A stretch of 9,437 bases of DNA, from assembly GCA_016840825.1 (NCBI GenBank), contig JAEORN010000073.1:1-9437 (forward strand). Reading direction: 5' to 3'. A program made the translations under genes and the position numbers. Every line of letters begins with the position of its first letter. Within the stretch, counting starts at the first letter, position 1. The notes beneath the pieces are model-generated. The model saw nothing but the letters and a program-made list of their open reading frames with translations, was not told the DNA's origin and made no database searches. This document shows positions 1 to 7,595 of the stretch, piece by piece. Origin of the DNA: Candidatus Thorarchaeota archaeon (lineage in GTDB: Archaea; Asgardarchaeota; Thorarchaeia; Thorarchaeales; Thorarchaeaceae).

Positions 1-1
1 A

Positions 2-643
2 ACACCTCTTTTCAATGAGAAGGAAGAGATGAAACGATTCCTCGGATTTAGCAAGGGAAATCCGGTTCGAAAACTCTGGGAGCAGCTGGTTGATGAGAAG
101 ATGTACGGAGCATTTGATGAAGGACGAGTGGATGAAGTGTTGAGTAATGGAGACAAGTTTAGTCTGGGGGATATAACTCTGCAAACAATCTATACACCAG
201 GTCATCTCCCAGACCACATGTGTATTGAAATTCTCGAACCAAATCTGGTTTTTGCGTCTGACATCGATCTAACTGAATTTGGCCCATACTATGGACACCC
301 CAATTCATCAATACGCGATTTCAAGAACTCTATTCGAAAACTGCAGCATGGTAAATATAATGGTCTCATCAGTGGGCATTTGAAAGAACCACTTGTCGAA
401 GATTACAAAGATAGACTTACAGCATACTCTCGCCAGATTGGAATGCGGGAAGATCTTGTGCTCTCAGCGATTCTTGAGGGAGCAAAAACAATACCAGAGA
501 TAACAGCCACTCCAATCATCTATCCCTCTTTAACGAACCCAGTTTTCCTCCAGTTTGAAGCATGGATGATTGAACATCACGTTGCATCATTACTAGCAAG
601 TGGGCTTATTGAGGAAAGTAAAGGGAAACTTTCACCACTCTAG
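2..643 (+). CDS. Metallo-beta-lactamase-fold hydrolase, 5'-truncated (LACTB2-like C-terminus)
   Basis: This is a zinc-dependent MBL-fold hydrolase whose substrate cannot be told. The frame is open to the left edge without a stop, and the HxHxDH metal motif that should come first is absent, so the gene begins outside the window; the ATG at 29 is internal. Visible metal-ligand motifs are TPGHLPDH (His codon at 203-205), the Asp-containing ASDIDLTEFGPYYGHP stretch near 254-300, and SGH near 371-379. The last ~70 residues, with a conserved-looking Arg-rich helix, EI and a closing helix-turn region, resemble the winged-helix tail of LACTB2-type MBL proteins. The stop interlocks with that of the convergent downstream gene. 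MBL fold is certain; the physiological role (glyoxalase-like, nuclease-like or other thioester or phosphodiester hydrolysis) is not. Confidence 0.85.
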   Translation, partial: TPLFNEKEEMKRFLGFSKGNPVRKLWEQLVDEKMYGAFDEGRVDEVLSNGDKFSLGDITLQTIYTPGHLPDHMCIEILEPNLVFASDIDLTEFGPYYGHPNSSIRDFKNSIRKLQHGKYNGLISGHLKEPLVEDYKDRLTAYSRQIGMREDLVLSAILEGAKTIPEITATPIIYPSLTNPVFLQFEAWMIEHHVASLLASGLIEESKGKLSPL

Positions 644-1329
644 AGAATTATTGGTAATAGTAATAGTCCTTCTAGAATTACATAGGGGATGATGATTGCA
701 ATAAGCCCCTCAACGAACCTAGATTTCAATGGAATGAAGGGAAATAGAAAGCCAACCTTCATCCGGTACTGTTTCCAGTCCTCACCAAACTTCTTCTCGA
801 GGTGCATTTCTTCAGCCCATGCAAGAATAACATAGGCAACCAAAGTCAGGACCCAAAGTATTCTCGTTTGGTCCACTGTAAGCCAGCCTAGTCCAAATGT
901 ATTTTGAAGTATCCAAATACTCTGGTATGTCATTATCAGGGTGAAGATTATCAAACTGAAATATTGAGGATGTCGACACATACGATAGGGTCCACTTGTA
1001 ACCAACCCCCCTATTTTTGCTCTCCAAAGATAAACTACTGAATATAGCAAGAGTAAAAGCCCCAGACTGGAACATGTAACAACAAGTAATGGTCCTGGTC
1101 GAGTTAAATCGGGAAATTGTAGAGGGGTGGATGCAGCGTTTCCAAACATCATCATCAGATAGATTATGAATGGAACTGTCATGAGACCGCCCCAAGCTGC
1201 TAGAGGAGGAAGCGAAGCCATGAATGGAAGAAGATACCCTATGGCTGTGGTCACCTTCATCTTTAAGTCTTCAAAGCGAGTTGAGTTCTCCGATCCTGTT
1301 CTAGTAGAATTGCTCACCTTTCGCACCAT
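640..1329 (-). CDS. Integral membrane methyltransferase, ICMT/PEMT-like
   Basis: A 229-residue polytopic membrane protein with about five hydrophobic segments (roughly residues 28-62, 79-101, 122-140, 157-172 and 205-229). The diagnostic part is SGPYRMCRHPQY (113-123) followed by an EE..LEKKFGEDWKQY segment (173-188). These are the two conserved blocks of the isoprenylcysteine carboxyl methyltransferase / phospholipid methyltransferase superfamily, which bind S-adenosylmethionine at the membrane face. The substrate is unknown; prenylated or lipid substrates are typical of the family. The chosen ATG has no Shine-Dalgarno site, but a TAGATAAG element lies about 25 nt upstream (1350-1357, minus strand), so a leaderless message is possible. 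An alternative ATG at 1260 would remove 23 polar residues and start just before the first membrane segment. Confidence 0.8.
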   Translation of the reverse strand: MVRKVSNSTRTGSENSTRFEDLKMKVTTAIGYLLPFMASLPPLAAWGGLMTVPFIIYLMMMFGNAASTPLQFPDLTRPGPLLVVTCSSLGLLLLLYSVVYLWRAKIGGLVTSGPYRMCRHPQYFSLIIFTLIMTYQSIWILQNTFGLGWLTVDQTRILWVLTLVAYVILAWAEEMHLEKKFGEDWKQYRMKVGFLFPFIPLKSRFVEGLIAIIIPYVILEGLLLLPIIL

Positions 1330-1437
1330 TATGAAGGCTTTTTTGAACGCTTATCTAGCCTTGTTTCTGCGTAAATGAATCATATTCAAATAACAATAGT
1401 TAATAGGATAGAAGAGATTTCAACGACACCCTTGCCT

Positions 1438-1444
1438 GGAGGGG
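1438..1444 (+). promoter_or_regulatory. Shine-Dalgarno site deciding the TTG start at 1450
   Basis: GGAGGGG lies 5 nt upstream of an in-frame TTG. The upstream ATG at 1375 has no comparable site. The following residues ([13 protein letters not shown]) match the usual family N-terminus. Confidence 0.75.
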
Positions 1445-1449
1445 TTTAC

Positions 1450-3540
1450 TTGACCACAAATCGATTGTCTAAGGAGAAGAGCCCGTATCTACAACAACAC
1501 GCAGAGAACCCGGTTGACTGGTATCCGTGGGGAGAAGAAGCCTTTGAGCTCGCAGCAAAAGAAAGCAAACCTATCTTTCTCTCAATTGGGTATAGCACTT
1601 GTCACTGGTGTCACGTGATGGCTCATGAGTCATTTGAGGATGAAGATGTAGCTCGATTAATGAATGATGCTTTTGTAAATATCAAAGTGGATAGAGAGGA
1701 GCGACCAGATATAGATGGAGTCTATATGGAAGTGGCACAGTTAGTAACGGGACGAGGTGGTTGGCCCCTGACAATCATCATGACACCTGACAAGAAGCCA
1801 TTCTATGCAGCCACCTACATTCCTAAGGAAAGTCGCTATAACATGCCAGGAATGAAAGAGCTAGTTCCACGCATCAAGGAAATGTGGGTAACGAACCAAG
1901 CTAACATCGACGAAGTGATAGGTAGAATCGAAGAAGCACTCTCAGAATCTGGCGATACTGGACTCAGGAATGATATTACCATTGATGTTGTAGATCTAGC
2001 TTACTCGCAATTTTCGCAGAGATTTGATGAGAAAAGAGGCGGCTTTGGTTCAGCACCTAAATTCCCCTCACCCCACAATCTTATGTTAATTCTTAGACAC
2101 TGGAAGAGAACGGGAGATAAGAGAGCTCTATACATGGTAGAGAAAACACTGCAAGGAATGAGATTAGGGGGTCTATTTGACCACATTGGTTTTGGATTTC
2201 ACCGGTATTCTACTGATGCAGAGTGGTTGCTTCCACACTTTGAGAAGATGCTCTATGACCAAGCTAGTCTCATGATGGCTTACACCGAAGCATATCAGAT
2301 AACAAGGAAACACGAATATGCTGATGTAGTCCGGGAGATATTTGAATATGTCACCCGAGACATGACAAGTCCCGAAGGAGCTTTCTACTCAGCAGAAGAT
2401 GCAGATTCTGAAGGAGAAGAGGGGAAATTTTACACATGGACTCAAAGTGAGATTAAAGATATCCTCAAAGAGGATATAGCAAAGATATTCCTCCAAGTTT
2501 ACAATATTCACGAGGAAGGTAACTTCGAAGATGAAGCGATTCGTGAGAAGATGGGTTTGAACATACCGCACCTAAGAGAAGAAATTGACCTGACCGAAGA
2601 TTCAAACAATACAAGTCGTCAGGAATTAGAAATCCTTCTGGGGGAAGCAAGGACAGAATTGTTCATTCATAGGGAAAGAAGAGTGAGACCTAGTCTTGAT
2701 GATAAAATCCTGACTGATTGGAATGGATTCATGATAGCGGCTTTAGCAAAAGCAGCAGTGGTCCTCAACGATAAGAAGTTCATTGAGATTGCTGAGAACG
2801 CTCTAACGTTCATTCTAGAAACCATGTTTGATGAGCAGAAAATTCTCTACCATAGGTACAAGGATGGAGATGTGGCTATAGGAGCCTTTCTCGACGATTA
2901 TGCATACCTAGTTTGGGCATTATTAGAAATGTACGAGGCAACCTTCAAACCAGAATATCTGGAACAAGCAAAGAACTTGACGGTGGATCTTATAGCGAAT
3001 TTCTGGGATGATAAAGAAGGGGGATTCTACTTTACAAACGTTGATTCAGAAGAACTGCTAGTGAGGAAAAAGGATGCCTACGATGGTGCAATTCCTTCAG
3101 GAAATTCAGTGGTTGCATTGAATTTAGTTCGTCTTGCTCGATTTCTCGGTGACTCGGAACTAGAGGAGAAAGCGGCAGAAACAATCAAGGCATTCTCAGG
3201 AATCATTTCAAGAGCTCCATCTGGATTCTCAATGATGCTAAATGCTCTGGAGTTTGTTCTTGGCGAGTCTTATGAGATTGTTATTGCTGGAAATCCTGAA
3301 CAACCTGACACGCAGAAAATGCTTGATACAATTCGTGAACATTACATCCCTAACAAAGTGATTCTCTTGAAGGGGACTGAGTATCAGTCAAAAGAGATAT
3401 CTCGCCTTGCTCCATTTACCAAGTTTCACGACACCATAGATGGTAAAGCTACCGCTCATGTTTGTATTAACTATAATTGCAAGCTACCTACAACAGATAA
3501 TGGGCAGTTACTAAAACTACTCGGAATTGAGAGTCTGTGA
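1450..3540 (+). CDS. YyaL/SSP411 family protein (DUF255 thioredoxin-like domain plus alpha/alpha-barrel)
   Basis: A soluble 696-residue protein of the COG1331 family (bacterial YyaL, human SPATA20/SSP411). Residues 4-160 form the DUF255 thioredoxin-like domain, opening with [15 protein letters not shown] and NPVDWYPW and carrying the redox-type CHWC motif (Cys51, Cys54). It is followed by the family blocks [10 protein letters not shown] and GGWPLT. The remainder has the [17 protein letters not shown] and [16 protein letters not shown] blocks of the six-hairpin glycosidase-like toroid. The biochemical activity of the family is not established. I prefer TTG at 1450 over the longer ATG at 1375: GGAGGGG sits 5 nt before the TTG, the ATG has no ribosome site, and family members start just before NRL. 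The stop lies 9 nt from that of the convergent gene. Confidence 0.93.
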   Translation: MTTNRLSKEKSPYLQQHAENPVDWYPWGEEAFELAAKESKPIFLSIGYSTCHWCHVMAHESFEDEDVARLMNDAFVNIKVDREERPDIDGVYMEVAQLVTGRGGWPLTIIMTPDKKPFYAATYIPKESRYNMPGMKELVPRIKEMWVTNQANIDEVIGRIEEALSESGDTGLRNDITIDVVDLAYSQFSQRFDEKRGGFGSAPKFPSPHNLMLILRHWKRTGDKRALYMVEKTLQGMRLGGLFDHIGFGFHRYSTDAEWLLPHFEKMLYDQASLMMAYTEAYQITRKHEYADVVREIFEYVTRDMTSPEGAFYSAEDADSEGEEGKFYTWTQSEIKDILKEDIAKIFLQVYNIHEEGNFEDEAIREKMGLNIPHLREEIDLTEDSNNTSRQELEILLGEARTELFIHRERRVRPSLDDKILTDWNGFMIAALAKAAVVLNDKKFIEIAENALTFILETMFDEQKILYHRYKDGDVAIGAFLDDYAYLVWALLEMYEATFKPEYLEQAKNLTVDLIANFWDDKEGGFYFTNVDSEELLVRKKDAYDGAIPSGNSVVALNLVRLARFLGDSELEEKAAETIKAFSGIISRAPSGFSMMLNALEFVLGESYEIVIAGNPEQPDTQKMLDTIREHYIPNKVILLKGTEYQSKEISRLAPFTKFHDTIDGKATAHVCINYNCKLPTTDNGQLLKLLGIESL

Positions 3541-3549
3541 ACCTTTTCT

Positions 3550-5073
3550 CTACTGTGATGGTTTTCGCCGCATCCACCATATCAGACCGATAATAAGAGC
3601 TGCAACCCCACCTCCAGCAAACGCGAGCACAGGACCATAGACAGTGAGGAAGTCATTTGGCCAAATCTCCGCAAGTGCATTACCAGCATCTAGCCATGAG
3701 TCAGCAATAGTCAGAAGATCTGTTGATATTGAATTCAGAGTTGTTTCGTACGGGGCTAGTGTCGCATCAATATCTCCAGATTCGTTGAAAGCCTCTGCTA
3801 TTTCAAGAAATGTGGTTGCTACCTGTCCAGTCATTTGAGTGAGGTTTCCAGGAAATACAAGAGTTGAATTGTCTGCAATATTCTCGAACGCAGGAAGTGC
3901 TTTGTCACCTGCATCAGCAAATGCAGCGAGATTTATTTCAGGCATTAATGCGGGGAGACTTGCTAACGCTGTACGATATGAAAGATATTGCAGAGTGACC
4001 TGAGCTTCAAGACCAGCCCCAATGAAGAAGAGAAGAGATGCTTTGAAGTTCGTTTCATCATCAACTCCGTCAAACACACTCAGAAATGACTTCAGTCCCT
4101 CAGCGGTGATATCTGAGCTCATCTGACGGAATGCTGCTTGTCCGAATTTTCCAACTAAAGCATTTGGACTATTAGGAGAGTAGATTGAACCAACACCAAG
4201 TAATTTGTCACGCACCATGGATCCTAATTGATTATCCACAGGTTCAGATGGTGGAGTACCAGGTAGGAATGTGTTTGAGATATAGTACCTGCTTGACCAA
4301 GCGTCAATCAGTGCTGTGTAGAGGATAGTTGTATAATTTCCACGACCATCGTCAGGATAACCGAAGTTCTCACCAAACGAACCGACTCCAGGATCAAGAA
4401 TGGTCGCAGAAGCCTCAGTATCATTATACCCAACGATGAGAATTCCATGACCACCACCTGTAAGTCCTCCTAGTCTCAAGAAATCATAGTCATAGGCTGG
4501 AAGATAGGCAGGATCTACACTAATGAGAAGAGGATATCCTTGATCAATTGTATTACGCATCAAATTGAAGGCTTCAATCTGTCCATTAAGAATCCCAACC
4601 CGAATACCTTCACTTTCCCAGACTTGAACGTTCTGCTCTAGGGAGGGTATACTGTCACCAACATATAGTGTGTAATTCACCCCGTATTGATCTGCTAGAA
4701 ATTGTGTTGGTTCAACCTGGGAGTAAAGAGCACCAGGAAACATGAGTAGCGTATCATCAAATCTGAAGTAGGCAAATGAGAAGCCAATTGTTGACGCTGC
4801 GAAAACATCGTACATTGTTACATCAACACCTGCATACTGCATTGCCATGGTGGTTGCAGCCCAAGCACAGAACCCGTTTATCTCCTGCCAGACATACTCT
4901 CGGGGTGTAAGGAGTCCTGAATCAGAGACAGAGAATTGAGATTGATTATTAACAATCGCAGCTGGCTCTTGAGCTGAAATAGGCACAACAAGTAGTACGA
5001 TGAGGATTAGTGCTGCAATTGGATATAGCTTCACAGGTGTCAACTCTGAAGATTTGAAGGCGTATGAAATCAT
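3550..5073 (-). CDS. Secreted, membrane-anchored C39-like cysteine peptidase
   Basis: From the ATG at 5073 the protein has 507 residues. An N-terminal signal peptide has a hydrophobic core at about residues 16-33 and a probable cut after ISA. The papain-like domain follows at ~45-265: the putative nucleophile is Cys69 in NGFCAWAATT, the base His209 in GGGHGILIVGYND, and the third residue Asp227 in ILDPG. This order and spacing match Peptidase_C39_2-type domains. A helical region of about 200 residues comes next, then a C-terminal membrane helix (~483-500) ending in MRRKPSQ, which would place the catalytic domain outside the cell. The start is uncertain: GTG at 5034 (signal starting VKLYPIAAL) and GTG at 5148 are alternatives, and none has a Shine-Dalgarno site. 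The target is unknown; a non-peptidase role for the fold is also possible. Confidence 0.78.
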   Translation of the reverse strand: MISYAFKSSELTPVKLYPIAALILIVLLVVPISAQEPAAIVNNQSQFSVSDSGLLTPREYVWQEINGFCAWAATTMAMQYAGVDVTMYDVFAASTIGFSFAYFRFDDTLLMFPGALYSQVEPTQFLADQYGVNYTLYVGDSIPSLEQNVQVWESEGIRVGILNGQIEAFNLMRNTIDQGYPLLISVDPAYLPAYDYDFLRLGGLTGGGHGILIVGYNDTEASATILDPGVGSFGENFGYPDDGRGNYTTILYTALIDAWSSRYYISNTFLPGTPPSEPVDNQLGSMVRDKLLGVGSIYSPNSPNALVGKFGQAAFRQMSSDITAEGLKSFLSVFDGVDDETNFKASLLFFIGAGLEAQVTLQYLSYRTALASLPALMPEINLAAFADAGDKALPAFENIADNSTLVFPGNLTQMTGQVATTFLEIAEAFNESGDIDATLAPYETTLNSISTDLLTIADSWLDAGNALAEIWPNDFLTVYGPVLAFAGGGVAALIIGLIWWMRRKPSQ

Positions 5074-5113
5074 AAGGGTGTCGATGTGACTAAACCTGTA
5101 CAGAGCAAGAAAC

Positions 5114-5120
5114 CTTATTG
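5114..5120 (+). promoter_or_regulatory. Possible TATA box for the PPC-like gene
   Basis: CTTATTG, preceded by a purine/A-rich AGAAAC that could serve as BRE, is placed to start transcription near 5140, about 25 nt before the ATG. This is a weak match; the minus-strand gene must also have its promoter in this short divergent spacer. Confidence 0.25.
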
Positions 5121-5153
5121 CATGCTCTAAAAATGGATGATTGAACACTATTC

Positions 5154-5159
5154 AGGTGA
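5154..5159 (+). promoter_or_regulatory. Shine-Dalgarno site for the PPC-like gene
   Basis: AGGTGA, complementary to the conserved 3' end of 16S rRNA, lies 5 nt before ATG 5165. It favours that start over TTG 5141 and GTG 5156. Confidence 0.55.
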
Positions 5160-5164
5160 CCACA

Positions 5165-5584
5165 ATGAGTTTCGGAAAGATAGAAGCGATAGTCATCGTG
5201 ATTGGACTCACTATATTTGCTGCGGGAATAATCATTCTTCTACCGAGTGCTCCTATCGTATACAATACTGATGTGGAACTAGAACCAGGTTCTTTCCTTT
5301 TCCGAGGGTCTTTGGATAGCACTGATGACTTCCAGATACATTCCCTTCGAGTTCTTGCAGATCCAATCAGTATACATGTCGTCCTGAAATGTGGTAGTAA
5401 TGATTTTGATATCTACGGGGCTATTGGATACACGCCCACTATTGATGAGTACGAATTCAGGGGTTTTGCAGCGGGAGGAGAGGACTTCACGTATGAATAT
5501 CCCACGGAAGGTATCTGGCACATCATGGTTAACTCATACTCGGGCTCTGCGCAATATGAATTACGATTAGATATAGAATACTAA
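5165..5584 (+). CDS. Membrane-anchored PPC-like (pre-peptidase C-terminal) beta-sandwich protein
   Basis: A 139-residue protein with an N-terminal hydrophobic helix (residues ~8-26; signal anchor or uncleaved signal) followed by one extracellular domain of about 100 residues. The domain carries hallmarks of PPC / jelly-roll domains: DDFQIHSLRV near its start, alternating beta strands, NDFDIYG in the middle, and the closing pattern EGIWHIMVNSYSGSAQYELRLDI. PPC domains normally hang on the C-terminus of secreted peptidases; here the domain is a separate protein, divergent from a secreted peptidase-like gene. ATG at 5165 is preferred because AGGTGA (5154-5159) stands 5 nt before it; in-frame TTG 5141 and GTG 5156 are weaker options. 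A role in binding or assembly at the surface is inference. Confidence 0.72.
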   Translation: MSFGKIEAIVIVIGLTIFAAGIIILLPSAPIVYNTDVELEPGSFLFRGSLDSTDDFQIHSLRVLADPISIHVVLKCGSNDFDIYGAIGYTPTIDEYEFRGFAAGGEDFTYEYPTEGIWHIMVNSYSGSAQYELRLDIEY

Positions 5585-5638
5585 CTTAGCTCTTGGAAAA
5601 CATCCTGGACATCAGTGTAAGAAGTATCAGAGAGTAAT

Positions 5639-5646
5639 GTTTATGC
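5639..5646 (+). promoter_or_regulatory. Possible TATA box for the radical SAM gene
   Basis: GTTTATGC with an A/G-rich upstream flank lies about 25 nt before a predicted transcript start near 5668, giving a short leader that begins around the GGAGAG ribosome site (5669-5674) and leads to the TTG at 5683. Confidence 0.4.
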
Positions 5647-5682
5647 GGTTGATAAGTAGAGGGGAGTTGGAGAGCAGTCCTT

Positions 5683-6765
5683 TTGAACTATCACCTGGTC
5701 TTAACTCGAAGATGCAATCTCAATTGCTTCTACTGTCATGGAGGGGAAGAAACCGGACCAGATACAGAAATTCAATACTCTATGGATGATCTTGCTGCAT
5801 TTCTTGAGAAGGATGATGACATTCAACTCATGCTCTATGGTGGCGAACCCACACTTAGGGTTCCTCTAATCATTGAACTGATGGATCGCTTTCCTGAAGC
5901 AAGATTCATGCTTCAGACCAATGCACTTCTCTTGAATATGATTCCTCAAGAATATGCCAAACGATTCCACTCAATCTTGGTTTCAATTGATGGTACTGAA
6001 GAAACCACCGATGGATACCGGTCAAAGGGTGTATATCAGAAAGTTATCAAGAATGTCAGTTGGCTTAGGGAAATCGGTTATGAAGGGGACATCATTGCTA
6101 GAATGGCAGTATCTGAGCAGTCAGACATCTATAGAGATGTCAGGCATTTGATTGATCTGAGAAACCCCTCATTTGACAATATACACTGGCAACTCAATGT
6201 TGTTTGGGATGCTGAGGATAATTGGCAGGATTTCGATACGTGGGTGAATGAAGTCTATAACACTGGGATAACTCGCCTTGTTGAAGAATGGGTAAAGAAA
6301 ATGGAGGGAGGAGTTGTTGAGGGGATTGTCCCTTTCAAGCCTCTGATGCTATCTTTACTCACTGGCGAAGGAATTGAGATGAGATGTGGTTCTGGATTGG
6401 ACACTTTCGCGATTCATGTCGACGGCAAAATTGGAATCTGTCCGATATCTCCAGATTGGGATTTTTCAATCGTTGGAAATATTTGGGATTCTGAACCTCA
6501 AGAACTGAGAAATGTCATGAGAGTTGATGAGCCATGTCCATCCTGTGGAGAATTTGAGATCTGCGGAGGACGATGTCTATTCGCGAATAAACAGCGACTT
6601 TGGGGTGAAGAGGGTTTTGAAAAAGTGTGTGAAATTTCTCGACATCTCTTTAGTACTTTGAAGAAACATATTCCTAAAATAAGAGAGCTTATCCAGAATG
6701 GCACTATTTCAATCGAAGCTCTAAACTACCCTGAATACAATAATGGCTGTGAGATTGTACCATAG
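5683..6765 (+). CDS. Radical SAM/SPASM enzyme, putative peptide- or protein-modifying (AF1577-like)
   Basis: A 360-residue cytoplasmic iron-sulfur enzyme. The radical SAM motif CNLNCFYC (Cys11, 15, 18) binds the SAM-cleaving 4Fe-4S cluster, and LMLYGGEPTL carries the GGE motif that contacts SAM. The C-terminus has the full SPASM signature: Cys235-x12-Gly-x4-Cys253, then C-x2-C-x5-C-x3-C (285, 288, 294, 298) and a final Cys316, enough to ligate two auxiliary clusters. SPASM enzymes commonly modify ribosomal peptides or proteins, or are maturases. The N-terminus YHLVLTRRCNL and the overall length resemble the archaeal AF1577 family of putative peptide modifiers; this assignment is from memory. 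The TTG start is supported by GGAGAG 8 nt upstream and by the cluster motif beginning at residue 11, as expected. I find no convincing precursor peptide beside it. larB follows after 42 nt. Confidence 0.87.
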   Translation: MNYHLVLTRRCNLNCFYCHGGEETGPDTEIQYSMDDLAAFLEKDDDIQLMLYGGEPTLRVPLIIELMDRFPEARFMLQTNALLLNMIPQEYAKRFHSILVSIDGTEETTDGYRSKGVYQKVIKNVSWLREIGYEGDIIARMAVSEQSDIYRDVRHLIDLRNPSFDNIHWQLNVVWDAEDNWQDFDTWVNEVYNTGITRLVEEWVKKMEGGVVEGIVPFKPLMLSLLTGEGIEMRCGSGLDTFAIHVDGKIGICPISPDWDFSIVGNIWDSEPQELRNVMRVDEPCPSCGEFEICGGRCLFANKQRLWGEEGFEKVCEISRHLFSTLKKHIPKIRELIQNGTISIEALNYPEYNNGCEIVP

Positions 6766-6807
6766 GAAAGGCACATAACAGAAAAATTGCAGCAACGAGG
6801 GAAAGCG

Positions 6808-7593
6808 ATGACATCCACACGTGAAGTACTTGAAAATCTGGCATCAGGTAAGATTTCAATTGATGATGCAGAAAAAGAACTCAAGGCATTAGGACTAGCG
6901 AGGATAGGTGACATCGGTCTAGTTGATTTCAATCGACAGGAACGTAGCGGCATACCCGAGGTTGTGTTTGCTGAAACTAAAACAGTTGAAAACCTAATCC
7001 AAATTGTACAAGCACTTGTAAACAAAAATGGCGCAGCGTTGCTGACACGTATGAACCAGAAAAAACTTGAAGGTGTTCAGAGAGCGCATCCAAACCTTAC
7101 AATTGAGTCAAAGGGTTCTGAGGATCATCTTACAGTTTTTATGTACTCGAAATCATGGCCTGAGCCTCCAAAAGAGGGAATAATTGCTATTCTTACTGCG
7201 GGTACTTCAGATGTTGTTTATGCTCGTGAAGCAGAAGCAATTGCCAGATTGATGGGTGTTGAAATTTTAACATTCTACGATGTGGGTGTGTCCGGCATTC
7301 ACAGATTGATCGAACCAATCCAGAAGATTTTGGATGAGGATGTAGATGCAGTCGTTGTGTTTGCAGGAATGGAGGGTGCATTACCAACAGTTGTTGCATC
7401 ACTCATCGATGTACCTGTAATTGGTGTACCAGTCCCAACAGGATATGGATATGGAGGAAAAGGCGAAACTGCATTAGCATCCATGTTGCAATCATGTGCA
7501 CCCGGTCTTACGGTTGTTAATATTGGTAATGGATTAGGGGCTGGTTCTGTCGCAGCGCTGATTGCTAAAAGATGTGCGAAAAAGAAAAAGTAA
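6808..7593 (+). CDS. larB: LarB, pyridinium-3,5-biscarboxylic acid mononucleotide synthase
   Basis: LarB carboxylates and hydrolyses nicotinic acid adenine dinucleotide, the first step toward the nickel-pincer nucleotide (NPN) cofactor used by lactate racemase LarA and relatives. The 261-residue protein has the N-terminal family helix region (REVLENLASGKISIDDAE) and a PurE-like C-terminal domain from ~residue 120: AILTAGTSDVVYAREAEAIA, YDVGVSGIHRL, FAGMEGALPTVVASL and GYGYGGKGETAL. Cys230 in SCAPG is at the position I recall as the catalytic cysteine. ATG 6808 is preferred, with GAGGG 7 nt upstream; an in-frame TTG at 6787 would add seven unconvincing residues. There is no promoter-like element in the 42-nt gap after the radical SAM gene, so co-transcription is likely. 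LarC, LarE and LarA are not in the window. Confidence 0.92.
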   Translation: MTSTREVLENLASGKISIDDAEKELKALGLARIGDIGLVDFNRQERSGIPEVVFAETKTVENLIQIVQALVNKNGAALLTRMNQKKLEGVQRAHPNLTIESKGSEDHLTVFMYSKSWPEPPKEGIIAILTAGTSDVVYAREAEAIARLMGVEILTFYDVGVSGIHRLIEPIQKILDEDVDAVVVFAGMEGALPTVVASLIDVPVIGVPVPTGYGYGGKGETALASMLQSCAPGLTVVNIGNGLGAGSVAALIAKRCAKKKK

Positions 7594-7595
7594 GT

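Noticed and set aside
812..1195. Minus-strand 127-residue frame inside the ICMT-like gene
   Set aside because: Out-of-frame shadow of a gene with clear family motifs; no recognisable domain of its own.
1166..1378. Plus-strand 70-residue frame in the ICMT-like N-terminal region
   Set aside because: Antisense to a better-supported gene; no ribosome site and no domain.
5585..5682. Precursor peptide gene just upstream of the radical SAM gene
   Set aside because: No start-to-stop frame with a ribosome site fits the 98-nt gap; it holds only the promoter and leader.
6726..7025. Minus-strand 99-residue frame opposite larB
   Set aside because: Antisense shadow of larB; serine-rich translation with no motif.
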